A DNA stretch of 64,000 bases from JAJDUF01 sp965238265 (GCA_965238265.1 OZ250185.1:3658001-3722000); one strand, 5' to 3'; numbered from the stretch's first letter, positions 16,093 through 25,123 are shown. The notes: generated by a model from the sequence alone, not told the origin. Program-made: numbers and translations.

Positions 16093-18027
16093 CTAGGATG
16101 GCGCCGGTATTGGTCGAGGCTGCTGCTTGGGCTGCTCCTCCGGCTCTGCCTCAGCCTCGGGTACCTCCTCGGGTACCTCGTCCGCGGACTCGTCCGCCTG
16201 GCCCAAGACCGGCGCTTCTCCGTCGAACATGGCATGGAAGGCCTCGGAATCGAGCGTTTCGACTTCCAGCAACTTCTCGGCTATTTCGTCGAGCTTGTCG
16301 CGATGCGCCCTGATAATCCGGCGCGCGCGCTCGTGGGCCACGCCAATGAGGTCGCTGATCTCCTGGTCGATCAACAGGGCGGTCGCCTCGCTGTAGTTCC
16401 GCGTTTCGCTGATGTCCCGACCGAGGAAGACAAGCTCCTCCTTCTTGCCAAAGGTGCGCGGCCCCAGCTTACTACTCATCCCCCATTGGGTCACCATGCG
16501 GCGCGCCAAGTCGGTCGCTCGTTCGAGGTCATCGGTGGCCCCAGTGGTCACTTCCCCAAAGAAAATCTCTTCGGCGGTGCGACCACCCAACGAGAAGGCT
16601 AACCGCGCCTCGGCTTGCACGCGGCTCGTGAGCATGCGGTCCTCTTCGGGGAGCAGCGTCGTGTAGCCCCCCGCAATACCGCGCGCGACGATAGTCAGCT
16701 TGTAGACGGTGTCTTCTTCGGGCAGCATCTTCGCCACGAGCGCATGACCAACCTCGTGATAGGCTTTCAGCCGCCGCTCCCGGTCGTTGATGACCCGGCT
16801 CTTGCGCTCCGGCCCCAGGATAACGCGGTCAATGGCCTCCTCTAGCTCCGCCATCGTGATGGCTTGCTTGTCGCGCCGCGCCGCGAGAATTGCCGCTTCG
16901 TTGAGGAGGTTGGCCAAGTCTGCACCGGAGAACCCCGGCGTCTGCTTGGCCAGCCGGTCGAGGCCGACGTCGGGAGCGAGCGGCTTGCCGCGAGCGTGGA
17001 TCTCCAGAATGGCTTGCCGCCCCCGCACATCGGGGTTGTCAATCACCACCCGGCGATCAAAGCGTCCCGGTCGCAGCAATGCCGGGTCCAGCACGTCGGG
17101 ACGGTTGGTCGCGGCCAGGACAATCACGCTCGTGTTGGTATCGAACCCGTCCATCTCTACCAGGATCTGGTTGAGGGTCTGCTCGCGCTCATCGTGGCTG
17201 CCACCGAGTCCAGCGCCCCGCTGCCGCCCCACGGCGTCAATCTCGTCTACGAACACGATGGCGGGGGCATTCCGCTTGGCCTGCTCGAACAAGTCGCGCA
17301 CGCGACTGGCGCCGACGCCGACAAACATCTCGACAAACTCGGAGCCACTGATCGAGAAGAACGGCACGGCGGCTTCCCCGGCACAAGCGCGGGAGAGGTA
17401 GGTCTTGCCGGTGCCGGGCGGCCCGACCAAGAGCACCCCACGCGGAATACGGGCGCCCAGTGCCGCGAACTTCTCCGGGTACTTCAGGAATTCCACCACT
17501 TCGGCCAGCTCTTGCTTGGCCTCTTCCACCCCGGCGACATCGGCGAACGTGAGCGCAGGCTTGTTACGCATGAACAATCGCGCCCGGCTCTTCCCGAAGG
17601 AGAGCGCTTGGTTATTGCCGCCCTGGGCTTGACGCATCATGAACAGCAACAGCGCACCGAAGATGATTACCGGGAGGAAGGAGCCAATCAGACCGAGCCA
17701 CGGGCCGAGCCGGCCAGGTTGACGCACCTCGACATTGACCTGCTCGTCCTTAATGCCCCGCGCCTGCAGCATCTCCATGATGTCGGAGCGCTCCGGCTTG
17801 ATGGCCGTCTTCTTGCCGTCACTCGTATCGGCAATCAGGGTGTTCCCATCAACCACGATGGTATCTACGCGATTATTCCCGGCATCGCGCTGCACAATCG
17901 CCATCAGCTCGGTGATGGGAATCTTGGTTTCCTGCGGTGAGGGGTTCACCAGGGTGAAGAAGATCGCCAGGACGGCGACCATGATCACGAGATAAACGAA
18001 ACTATTCCGCAGCCAGCGTGTGTCCAT
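16093..18027 (-). CDS. ftsH: ATP-dependent zinc metalloprotease FtsH
   Basis: Protein of 644 aa from the ATG at 18027; upstream in-frame GTG codons (to 18069) lack support. Membrane segments are at about 8-26 and 109-131 with the FtsH extracytoplasmic domain between. The AAA module has Walker A GPPGTGKT (202-209), Walker B IVFVDEIDA (257-265) and the SRH ATNRPDVLDPALLRPGRFDR. The protease site is H424-E-V-G-H428 with a later Asp (DDLERATDLARRM). The tail is Pro/Glu-rich. It degrades misfolded membrane proteins and regulators as a hexamer. It is last in a minus-strand run TolB-FtsB-Dut-Hpt-FtsH. Confidence 0.95.
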   Translation of the reverse strand: MDTRWLRNSFVYLVIMVAVLAIFFTLVNPSPQETKIPITELMAIVQRDAGNNRVDTIVVDGNTLIADTSDGKKTAIKPERSDIMEMLQARGIKDEQVNVEVRQPGRLGPWLGLIGSFLPVIIFGALLLFMMRQAQGGNNQALSFGKSRARLFMRNKPALTFADVAGVEEAKQELAEVVEFLKYPEKFAALGARIPRGVLLVGPPGTGKTYLSRACAGEAAVPFFSISGSEFVEMFVGVGASRVRDLFEQAKRNAPAIVFVDEIDAVGRQRGAGLGGSHDEREQTLNQILVEMDGFDTNTSVIVLAATNRPDVLDPALLRPGRFDRRVVIDNPDVRGRQAILEIHARGKPLAPDVGLDRLAKQTPGFSGADLANLLNEAAILAARRDKQAITMAELEEAIDRVILGPERKSRVINDRERRLKAYHEVGHALVAKMLPEEDTVYKLTIVARGIAGGYTTLLPEEDRMLTSRVQAEARLAFSLGGRTAEEIFFGEVTTGATDDLERATDLARRMVTQWGMSSKLGPRTFGKKEELVFLGRDISETRNYSEATALLIDQEISDLIGVAHERARRIIRAHRDKLDEIAEKLLEVETLDSEAFHAMFDGEAPVLGQADESADEVPEEVPEAEAEPEEQPKQQPRPIPAPS

Positions 18028-18264
18028 CGAGCCGCCATCCTTCCGTGGAAAGCGCACGGGAAAGCGCACGAGCTACACTGACGAGCCGTATCCCGATTCT
18101 GCGGCTCAAGTCAGGAGAGTATACCGGGGCGCAACACCTGAGGTCATTATAGCACCGGACTGCCAAGGAGGGCTGACCACCCCCTCGGCACCAAACGGCG
18201 CTGGGAAGCTGATGAGCGGGGCGTCTAACCCGGCACCGTAGCCCGGAGCGCCCCATCACCCGGC

Positions 18265-18834
18265 TCACCCGGCGGGCTGTGTGTCATCAGCCAGGAGCGC
18301 GAGGTGGGGCATGTTGCGGTACTGTTCTTCGTAGTCCAGCCCATATCCTACAACGAAGCAGTCGGGGATTTCGAAACCTACGTAGGCCAACGCCACTTCC
18401 ACTTTGCGCGCCTTGCGTTTGTTCAGCAGCGTGCAGACGCGCAGGCTCGCCGGCCCCCGCGCTTGCAACGTCCGCAGCAAATACCGCAGCGTTGCCCCGG
18501 TGTCAACAATGTCCTCGACGACGAGCACATGCCGGCCTTCGATACTGCCGTCCAGGTCCTTGATAATGCGCACGATGCCGCTGGACTCGGTCCCCGGGCC
18601 GTAACTCGACACCGCCATGAAGTCCATCTCCAGCGGCAAGGCTAGCTCGCGGGCGAAGTCCACCATGAAGGTCACCGCCGCTTTGAGTACCCCAACGAGG
18701 AGCAAGTCCGCGCCGTCGTAGTCAGCGCGGACCTGTCGGGCCAGCTCGGCCACGCGCCGCTGGATGGCCGCTGCGCTGATTAGCTCTCCGGCGAGGGCCG
18801 GTGGCTCCTGGCACATAGCTGTAGAAGCGCTCAC
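18265..18834 (-). CDS. hpt: hypoxanthine phosphoribosyltransferase
   Basis: Protein of 189 aa of the type I PRTase fold. The PRPP loop is VLVVEDIVDTGATLRYLL (about residues 100-117). The flexible loop SSYGPG and the purine-binding end VGFEIPDCFVVGYGLDYEEQYRN are characteristic of bacterial HPRT. It salvages hypoxanthine/guanine to IMP/GMP. The start GTG overlaps the dut stop (GTGA, 18831-18834). hpt next to ftsH is a widespread bacterial arrangement. The tilS gene that often precedes hpt is not here. Confidence 0.93.
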   Translation of the reverse strand: MSASTAMCQEPPALAGELISAAAIQRRVAELARQVRADYDGADLLLVGVLKAAVTFMVDFARELALPLEMDFMAVSSYGPGTESSGIVRIIKDLDGSIEGRHVLVVEDIVDTGATLRYLLRTLQARGPASLRVCTLLNKRKARKVEVALAYVGFEIPDCFVVGYGLDYEEQYRNMPHLALLADDTQPAG

Positions 18835-19370
18835 AGCGCTGTCTCCCCCAAGTCCCCAGCCATCGCCTCCGGGACAGCTACACCGGTACTGCCATAGCCA
18901 CCGCGGCTCGGACGGCCAGTGCGGTCAACTTCGAGCCAGCGAGCACGAGCAACCCCGACGAGGAGACCCTGCGCGAGTCGGGTGCCGCGCGGCACATGCA
19001 CTGACGTGGAGCGAAAATTCAAGAGCTGTATGTGAATCTCGTCGTCCGGCCCACAATAGTCTTGATCAATCACCCCAATACCGTGCGGCACCAGCAGCCC
19101 CCAGCGCGCCGGGGTGCTACTACGACTGGTGACGAGCAATGCATAGCCCGGGGGCACCTCCACTATCGCGTTCGCCGGGACGCGAGCTACCTCCCCGGGA
19201 CCAATATCGGCAGCGACCCGCGACGCCAGGTCGAAGCCGACAGCACCGGCGCTCTCGTAGCGCGGCAGCGGTAACGATCGGTCAACCCGGCGGATGCGCA
19301 CGGTCATAGGCTCCGGCGCTGGCGCTGGCCGCATGTCGTCAGTCACAGATACCGTCTCCGTGGCAGGCAT
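18831..19370 (-). CDS. dut: dUTP diphosphatase
   Basis: Protein of 179 aa from the ATG at 19370 after GGTGG; an upstream GTG-type extension would overlap the FtsB-like gene. Trimeric dUTPase motifs are present: AGAVGFDLAS (motif 1), TSRSSTPARWGL (motif 2), IGVIDQDYCGPDDEI (motif 3), GTRLAQGLL (motif 4) and RGGYGSTG (motif 5, a variant of RGxxGFGSTG). It hydrolyses dUTP to dUMP. The N-terminal ~25 residues before MTVRIRR are low-complexity and may be dispensable. It is coupled to hpt. Confidence 0.88.
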   Translation of the reverse strand: MPATETVSVTDDMRPAPAPEPMTVRIRRVDRSLPLPRYESAGAVGFDLASRVAADIGPGEVARVPANAIVEVPPGYALLVTSRSSTPARWGLLVPHGIGVIDQDYCGPDDEIHIQLLNFRSTSVHVPRGTRLAQGLLVGVARARWLEVDRTGRPSRGGYGSTGVAVPEAMAGDLGETAL

Positions 19371-19381
19371 CGTTCCACCAC

Positions 19382-19816
19382 CTATGCCGATCCAAAGAAG
19401 AGACTCAACCACTCACCGACATGCCCGAATCTTGCGAGCGGCGTGGGGGGAGCCAACACCGGTTCCGGCAGGGACACGGCCGGCGGCGCCGGCAAGGGCT
19501 GTACGGGCACCGCAACCGGCTGCTTCTCGCGCAGCATGACGAGCGGCCGATCACCTGGCCTGATCAGATTGAGGCGCTCGCGGGCAATCAACTCGACATA
19601 CTCATCGGTCCGTGCCCGAGCAACCTGCGTGGCCAGAGCTTGGTTGTCGCGTTCGAGGCGATCAATCTCCTGCCGCACGACCTCAGCACGCTGCTCCAGC
19701 CGGTAGCTCTCTACGCTCGTGTCATAGAATTGCGCCAGGAGATACAACAGCACCAAGACCACGCACACTATGAGCACCGGAGCCAGCCGCGGCGACAAGC
19801 GTAATGGCCATTGCAC
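19382..19816 (-). CDS. septum formation initiator (FtsB/DivIC-like)
   Basis: Protein of 144 aa. One membrane helix (about 12-30), then a coiled coil (about 38-72; VVRQEIDRLERDNQALATQV) and the family end ELIARERLNLIRPGD, all as in FtsB/DivIC. The C-terminus is an extended Pro/Val tail of about 45 residues. It is a bitopic divisome protein that would act with FtsL and FtsQ/DivIB. It is located between the TolB-like gene (6 bases apart) and dut. Confidence 0.85.
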   Translation of the reverse strand: MQWPLRLSPRLAPVLIVCVVLVLLYLLAQFYDTSVESYRLEQRAEVVRQEIDRLERDNQALATQVARARTDEYVELIARERLNLIRPGDRPLVMLREKQPVAVPVQPLPAPPAVSLPEPVLAPPTPLARFGHVGEWLSLFFGSA

Positions 19817-19822
19817 AAGCGT

Positions 19823-20851
19823 CTAACCAGCCCAGGCGAGGCCCGAGACAGCATCCACGGCCGCCCCCCTCGTCAGTTGGCGTGGCTCACCGCTCACTGC
19901 ACTGGCCCCCGTCGCGGCGACGAGCGCTGACGGCACCGGAGCGACCCAGACGTCGAACCCGGCGCCATCATCGGTAAGATAGGCCACTGCGTTACCGGCC
20001 GGTGACCAGCACGGCGAGCGTGCCCGGCCGGTGGTCGTGACGGGCATCGCGCCGCTGCCGTCAGTGCCCATGATCCAGATGTCGTGCCCGCCCGCTTGCC
20101 GCTGCGTGTACGCGATGTGCGCGCCATCCGGCGACCAAGCGGGGTCGTAAGCACCTTCAGGCGCCTGTGTCAACTGCTGCCACGGGCCGTCGGGCAACCC
20201 CCAGGCCCAGACTTGTGGCTGCTCCTCCCTATAGGACGTGACCAGCAGGCGGCGCTCATCCGGCGAGACGGATGGATGATCCAGCCGCCCCTCACCGTCC
20301 GGCACAGACAGCAAGGGGCGGCCGTGCTGCCCATCCAGCCCCAGCTGCCAAATTCTCAGGTCATACGTCCCCTCGTCGGAGAGGAACAGCAGCTTATCGC
20401 CGCTCGGCCAATAGCGCGGCCGGAACGCCCAGCTACGGCGCTCTAGCGGCTGCTGACCGTAGTAGGTCAAGCGCCACAACTTGGGGCCGGCCGCCTCCAT
20501 CACCCAGATATCCGAGCTACTGTTTTGCACCTTCACGTGGGCGACAAATAGCCCATCGGGGGACCAGGACGGTTGGCGCGAGGCACCATCGGTCGTGAGC
20601 TGCGTTGTCGTCCCGTTGGCCCAGACGTGGATATTGTCCTTGCTGACAAAGGCGATCCGACCGGCCGGCTGCCCTTGGGATTCCCCGGCTTCGTCCGGGG
20701 CTGGCATACCGGAAGATTGCTCCGGCACAGTCGGTTGCAGACTGGGGCCGGTACACGCCGCCGCGAGCACGCTCCCCACACTGCCGAGCGCTTGTCTCAG
20801 CCAGACGCGGCGGCGCTGTGCTCCCCTCCGAAACCGTCCCCGATCACCCAT
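19823..20851 (-). CDS. TolB-like WD40/PD40 beta-propeller lipoprotein
   Basis: Protein of 342 aa. The N-terminus has RRR ahead of a hydrophobic stretch ending LAAAC, a probable lipoprotein signal with Cys near residue 33. The rest is a run of PD40 repeats (QPSWSPDGLFVAHVK, HPSVSPDERRLLV, DPAWSPDGAHIAY, SPCWSPAGNAVAY). It is probably a surface-anchored propeller. The link to Tol-Pal is only by fold. It is first in the ftsB-dut-hpt-ftsH run. Confidence 0.8.
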   Translation of the reverse strand: MGDRGRFRRGAQRRRVWLRQALGSVGSVLAAACTGPSLQPTVPEQSSGMPAPDEAGESQGQPAGRIAFVSKDNIHVWANGTTTQLTTDGASRQPSWSPDGLFVAHVKVQNSSSDIWVMEAAGPKLWRLTYYGQQPLERRSWAFRPRYWPSGDKLLFLSDEGTYDLRIWQLGLDGQHGRPLLSVPDGEGRLDHPSVSPDERRLLVTSYREEQPQVWAWGLPDGPWQQLTQAPEGAYDPAWSPDGAHIAYTQRQAGGHDIWIMGTDGSGAMPVTTTGRARSPCWSPAGNAVAYLTDDGAGFDVWVAPVPSALVAATGASAVSGEPRQLTRGAAVDAVSGLAWAG

Positions 20852-20997
20852 GACCCTATCTCAACCTTAGCCGCAGGAAGCTCTCCGAATCAAACTAACG
20901 AAGCAACCTGGCTACCGGTTCTGCAACCCGGGACCGCCCCAGCCTGAGCGGCGGGGTACACTAAGCGCGACGTGACAACCAACCTACAATCGCCTTA

Positions 20998-21106
20998 CGT
21001 CATCCCCCCGCAAGCGGGAATCCAGGGCAGGTATGCTGGCTGCGGCCCGAGGCGCCTAGATTCCCGCTTTCGCGGGAATGACCGGGAAATGTCAACAGCG
21101 CCTAGC
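20998..21106. repeat. two REP-like palindromes in tandem
   Basis: First unit at 20998-21026 (CCCCCCGCAAGCGGGAATCCAGG). Second at 21050-21106 (GATTCCCGCTTTCGCGGGAATGACCGGGAAATGTCAACAGCGCC), an inverted copy of the 2976-3022 element. The 284-base gap 20852-21135 holds nothing else I recognise. Confidence 0.7.
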
Positions 21107-21135
21107 TACAGCGTTGCCGGGAGTGAGATACGCGC

Positions 21136-21504
21136 ATGACAACGCAGCCCAGCAAGCAGCTCGAAACGATCCCCAATACCCACCCCGACCGCGAGTACGA
21201 AGTTGATCTCACGTACCCGGAGTTCACCTGTCTGTGCCCGAAGACGGGTCAGCCCGACTTTGCGACCTTCCGGATCGTGTACGTGCCGGGGCCACGGTGC
21301 GTCGAGCTGAAATCGCTGAAGCTCTATCTGTGGTCCTTCCGCGATGAAGGGCACTACCACGAAGACGTGACCAACATCGTGCGCGATGATCTGGTCGCCG
21401 CCCTCGACCCGGTACGCCTCACCGTCACGGCCACGTTCAACGTGCGCGGGGGGATCACGACCGTCATCCGCACGAGCTACCAACGGCCAGGGGCTTTGGA
21501 GTAG
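21136..21504 (+). CDS. queF: NADPH-dependent 7-cyano-7-deazaguanine reductase
   Basis: Protein of 122 aa, the short unimodular (type I) QueF. The diagnostic segment LCPKTGQPDFA carries the nucleophile Cys34 and the acid Asp41 (seven apart, as in the Bacillus enzyme). ELKSLKLYLWSFRDEGHYHE is the NADPH-binding QueF motif region. It reduces preQ0 to preQ1 in queuosine synthesis. No queC/D/E genes are nearby and no preQ1 riboswitch was recognised in the leader. Single gene. Confidence 0.95.
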   Translation: MTTQPSKQLETIPNTHPDREYEVDLTYPEFTCLCPKTGQPDFATFRIVYVPGPRCVELKSLKLYLWSFRDEGHYHEDVTNIVRDDLVAALDPVRLTVTATFNVRGGITTVIRTSYQRPGALE

Positions 21505-21511
21505 GGGCTTT

Positions 21512-21560
21512 GGGCCTCACCCCCCCGCTCCCTCTCCACAGGGTGGGGAGAGGAGGCCGA
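21512..21560. repeat. GC hairpin of the CTCACCCCCCGGCCCC family, overlapping the CotH stop
   Basis: CCTCACCCCCCCGCTCCCTCTCCAC followed by the complementary GGTGGGGAGAGG. The second CotH gene ends inside it, so the last dozen residues of that protein (LLSPPCGEGAGG) are repeat-derived. Confidence 0.65.
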
Positions 21561-24153
21561 GTGCCCAATCCACCGCTCGATCAAAGAGACGCACGGCCTC
21601 AACCGTGCTCTGGCGAAAAGTGCCGTGATGCCAGAACCAGAAGACGGTCCTGGCCCGCGCCGGCTGCCCATTCGCCAACTCGGCACCCGCCTCCGCCGCC
21701 AAGATAGCATAGTCGCTACCAAACAGATGTTTTGCCAGGACTTGCACCCCTGGGCCGCTGGACGGCCAGGCGACACTGAACGTATCGGGCCGGCGCACTA
21801 CCCGGAGCGGCTGATCAACGGATAGCCCCGCGGTGATCGAATGACCAGCGTCTACAATCCGAATGTCTGTTTGCTCAGGACGCGTACCCCCCTGAGGGGA
21901 CAGTGGTGCGCCTGCCGCCAGCAGCAACGGTTCCCAGAAGATGAGCGGCGTAGCGGTTTGGGTGTAGCGCACCGCCTGGTCGAGCGACTGAATACTGGAG
22001 CTGATCAAGAGCAGGTCGTGGCTCGCGGCAACTAGCGCCGGATCATGCGGACTGTCCTCGTGGATCCCAATCACGTTGACCGGCGCACCCCGCGCCGCGA
22101 GATGCGCCACGACGGCCGCATCGCTCGGTGCCAGCTCCGCGGGCTGACCCACCAGCAGGGCAACCCGGGTGTCCGGCAGCAGCGGTGCCAGGTCGTCCAG
22201 TACCAGGAAGTTCGGGAGCAGCGGCCGCAACGTCTCCGGATCACTCAACTGGCACAACTGCTGCTCACTGACGGCCAGCGCATCCGCGATCCATTGCAGC
22301 GCCGCTTCCCACTGCGCCACCATCACCGCTGGCTCCCGATCAGGCAGCCAACGGGCCGCCTCCGCCGCCATGACCGGGCGCAGTTCGGTGCCGAGCACGG
22401 CGAGACGGTCTCGCACGGCCTCGGTGGCCAGCGCCCCGGCGAGATACCGCTCGGCCTGGGCGGTGAAGTAGGCTTGATACTGCGGACTCGCGAGGAGGTT
22501 GGCCAGGATCGCGGTGAATGGACCGCCGCGACTAATCGCTGCTTGGCTGAAAGAAATGTCCTGTGCGTTAAGCAAGCCAAGGGTCAGCTCGGCATCCCAT
22601 ACGAACAGCCGCCACCGAGCATCAGGCCCAGCACGCATTCGTGCCGCATACCAATTTACACTCCAGTCCCTGTTCCCGGCCCACAGCGCAAGGATGATGA
22701 AGGAAGTGAAGTTCTCGATATCGAGCTGCTGCAATGCCTGTTCATACGGTGCCGCTGCACTCAAGTCTGCGGCGGTGATCCAGTCCACAAACGCATCCCA
22801 CGCTTCATGCTCTTCATCGGCACGAGCGAAGTCCCAGTCGTCATGGTCGAAGTGCGTGGCTAGGAAGGCTTCATCAATGCGCTCCGTCAGGTTATATAAC
22901 CCCCAGTAGGCCCCGTTCAGATAGAGCGCTACCCAGCGCCCCCGCGCCGCTACTTGCCCCATCGCCCCGTGCAGGTCCCTTACCAACTGGTCCCGCACGT
23001 ACACCGCCTCAGTCTCAAGCCACAGCCAACTATCGTTGCCCCCTCCTCGCAACACCAGCCGGTCATACGTCTGCCCTGGCTCCGGCCCAAACAGCGGATA
23101 CGCCAACTCCCGCGACCCGTACTCTCCCCGAAAGTGCAGCCGGAACGACTGCTTGGCGTGGTGCAGACGGCTCATATTCCCGTGGATACGCAGCCCCGCA
23201 CCCACCCTGAAGTCCACCTCCCCTTCCGGCGACAGCCACTCCACCGTTACCGGCCGCTCCCAGTTCCGCCCTCGCTCCTCCGGGTTGACGTAGATGCCGG
23301 TCGCCTCGTCCCACAGATGGGCCGGGTCCGTGACCAGCGACAGCACCGGCAACTCGCTCGGCTCTCCCACCAGGTACGTCGCCGTGGTCACAGTGCTCAC
23401 CGGCACGCCGTCGTCCAGCGCCACCACCCGCAGCACCGTCGTCTCCGTCACCGCCACGGGTGCCGTGTACGCTTGCCCGTCCACCGTCGGATCGGCCCCA
23501 TCCAGCGTGTAATACACCACGCTTCCCGGCACCGGCGTATAGAGCTGCACCGTTACCGGGCCAGCGAAGCGCCCACTACCCGGTGTGACTATCATCGGCG
23601 GCGCGTCTGGCGGTGCCCGCAGGCGGTGCCGGGTCGTATTCGCCGCACCGGGCGTCGGGCTTGGGAAGGGCACCCACTGGTCCGACACCGTCCCCAGCCG
23701 CCCCAGCGAGACATCCGGTTCCTGTGCTCCGAACGACACCTCGTCCACCACCCGCCCGGCCGGCCCGAACAAGCCGACATACTCCCCGCCGCGGCTCAAC
23801 CGGAAGCTCGTGTGCCAGCCTTCCGGTGTCACCTGGTCTTCCCCGGACGCCCAGATCACCAGAAAGCCCCCCGGCGCCAGTGTGACGGCCGGCAAGGCCC
23901 ACTTGGCTGGCTCGGCAGGGTCGTCGGTAAGGGTGTAGCCGGCGAGGGAGACGGGCGTGTCCGTGGGGTTGTGCAGCTCGATCCAGTCGGGATAGCGGCC
24001 CTGGTCGTCGGCCACAGTGCTTGTATTCGCCGCCAGGACCTCGGTGATGAGCACACCCGGCGTGGCAGCCTGTGCCACTGGCGTGCCGATAGCCAGCAGG
24101 ACCAGGAGCAGTCCCAGCACAAGAGCTTGACCAGGGGGGATTAGCCGACGCAT
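21517..24153 (-). CDS. CotH-kinase family secreted protein with lamin-tail domain
   Basis: Protein of 878 aa, the complete paralogue of the gene at 1-2122. Signal peptide 1-29; lamin-tail-type domain about 30-150 (ITEVLAANT, DWIELHNPTDTP); chitobiase C-terminal-like sandwich about 185-265 (YYTLDGADPTVDG); CotH kinase-like domain about 275-560 (LRIHGNMSRLHHAKQSFRLHF, YWGLYNLTERIDEAF, LFVWDAE). The C-terminal part contains VALLVGQPAELAPSDAAVVAHLAARGAPV, which looks like a Rossmann-type domain (about 690-860). It is exported and probably envelope-associated; kinase activity is unproven. The ATG at 24153 has GAGGA before it, exactly as in the paralogue. Confidence 0.88.
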   Translation of the reverse strand: MRRLIPPGQALVLGLLLVLLAIGTPVAQAATPGVLITEVLAANTSTVADDQGRYPDWIELHNPTDTPVSLAGYTLTDDPAEPAKWALPAVTLAPGGFLVIWASGEDQVTPEGWHTSFRLSRGGEYVGLFGPAGRVVDEVSFGAQEPDVSLGRLGTVSDQWVPFPSPTPGAANTTRHRLRAPPDAPPMIVTPGSGRFAGPVTVQLYTPVPGSVVYYTLDGADPTVDGQAYTAPVAVTETTVLRVVALDDGVPVSTVTTATYLVGEPSELPVLSLVTDPAHLWDEATGIYVNPEERGRNWERPVTVEWLSPEGEVDFRVGAGLRIHGNMSRLHHAKQSFRLHFRGEYGSRELAYPLFGPEPGQTYDRLVLRGGGNDSWLWLETEAVYVRDQLVRDLHGAMGQVAARGRWVALYLNGAYWGLYNLTERIDEAFLATHFDHDDWDFARADEEHEAWDAFVDWITAADLSAAAPYEQALQQLDIENFTSFIILALWAGNRDWSVNWYAARMRAGPDARWRLFVWDAELTLGLLNAQDISFSQAAISRGGPFTAILANLLASPQYQAYFTAQAERYLAGALATEAVRDRLAVLGTELRPVMAAEAARWLPDREPAVMVAQWEAALQWIADALAVSEQQLCQLSDPETLRPLLPNFLVLDDLAPLLPDTRVALLVGQPAELAPSDAAVVAHLAARGAPVNVIGIHEDSPHDPALVAASHDLLLISSSIQSLDQAVRYTQTATPLIFWEPLLLAAGAPLSPQGGTRPEQTDIRIVDAGHSITAGLSVDQPLRVVRRPDTFSVAWPSSGPGVQVLAKHLFGSDYAILAAEAGAELANGQPARARTVFWFWHHGTFRQSTVEAVRLFDRAVDWALGLLSPPCGEGAGG

Positions 24154-24415
24154 GGGGACATCCTCGCTACCACGCCGGCAGTGGGGGGCGGTAGAGTCCG
24201 TCCACTCTCAAGAGACGATGGCTCCGAGGCTAACGGTCCGCGCCTGGATAATTAATAGCTCCGGCAGAATTGGCATCATCATTTTCGGTACCGTAGTTTG
24301 GGCAATACATGCGCTGCATTTCTAGGGCGTAGGGCGCTTGCACATCAGCGCACTATACCACCCAAACGATGGTCTGGGTGGATTCCCGCTTGCGCGGGAA
24401 ACACCATGGCCTTGC
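24154..24415. repeat. duplicated leader of the CotH genes, copy 2, with a 108-bp extra segment and a REP
   Basis: Matches 2123-2290 in two blocks. Between them is an AT-richer segment (24244-24351) absent from copy 1 and bordered by GCGC on both sides. At 24381-24402 is a REP palindrome ATTCCCGCTTGCGCGGGAA that is degraded in copy 1. No gene is seen in 24154-24445. Confidence 0.65.
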
Positions 24416-24445
24416 CATGGCCGCCGCAGGAGATGTCAACAGAGC

Positions 24446-25123
24446 CTAGATTTCATCGTAGCCATCGGGAACGGCCTCGCCGCGTTCCTGCCAGAGGTCG
24501 CGGACGACGGCGTACACCACGCTTGGGGGGAAGCTGCGGCGGGTGAGGAAGCCGCCCAGCCGGCGGGCGAAGGTCTCGAAGTCCGTGCGGGCGAGCCGCG
24601 CCAGCCGCGGCGCGGCCGCGCGGCGGGCCTGGGCGTAGGCGTCGCCGGCCGCCGCCGCCACCGCCTGCTCGGCCACGTGACCGGCAATGCCGTGCTGGCG
24701 TAGCTCGCGCTGGAGCAGGGCGGCCCCGCGGGGGCTAGTCCGCTGCCGGGTTTCTACCCAGCGCTGCGCGAACGCTGCGTCATCCAGGTAGCCCAACTCC
24801 TTGAGCCGGGCGACGACCCGCTCGACAATCGCCGGGGGACAGCCCTGACGCACGAGCCGCGTGCGTAGCTCGGCCACACTGCGCGCGCGCTGGCCGAGGA
24901 GCCGCAGCGCAGCCGCCATGGCCGCCTCGCGTTCCTCGGCGCCGGCCAGCGCGGCCAGCGCGGCGACCGAGAGGTACTGCCCCGGACGGAGCTGCCGCGC
25001 GGCGGCGGTGATCGCGCTGATTTCGTGGGCCAAGCGGCCATCCAAGTAAAGCTGCAAGCGGCCGGACTTGCCCGGTACAACCTGCAGGCCGGTAATCGTG
25101 CCCTCGGTAGGTGTGTCGGTCAT
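24446..25123 (-). CDS. recX: regulatory protein RecX
   Basis: Protein of 225 aa from the ATG at 25123, 15 bases after the stop of the glycosyltransferase; a longer frame upstream overlaps that gene and is not believed. The three-helix RecX repeats are visible: ALRLLGQRARSVAELRTRLVRQG, ERVVARLKELGYLDDAAFAQRWV (strong family signature), RGAALLQRELRQHGI and the C-terminal FLTRRSFPPSVVYAVVRDL. RecX inhibits or modulates RecA filaments. recA is not in the window. Confidence 0.88.
   Translation of the reverse strand: MTDTPTEGTITGLQVVPGKSGRLQLYLDGRLAHEISAITAAARQLRPGQYLSVAALAALAGAEEREAAMAAALRLLGQRARSVAELRTRLVRQGCPPAIVERVVARLKELGYLDDAAFAQRWVETRQRTSPRGAALLQRELRQHGIAGHVAEQAVAAAAGDAYAQARRAAAPRLARLARTDFETFARRLGGFLTRRSFPPSVVYAVVRDLWQERGEAVPDGYDEI

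Noticed and set aside
20852..21135. preQ1 riboswitch ahead of queF
   Set aside because: No C-rich loop/A-rich tail of a preQ1 aptamer found; the space is taken up by two REP palindromes.
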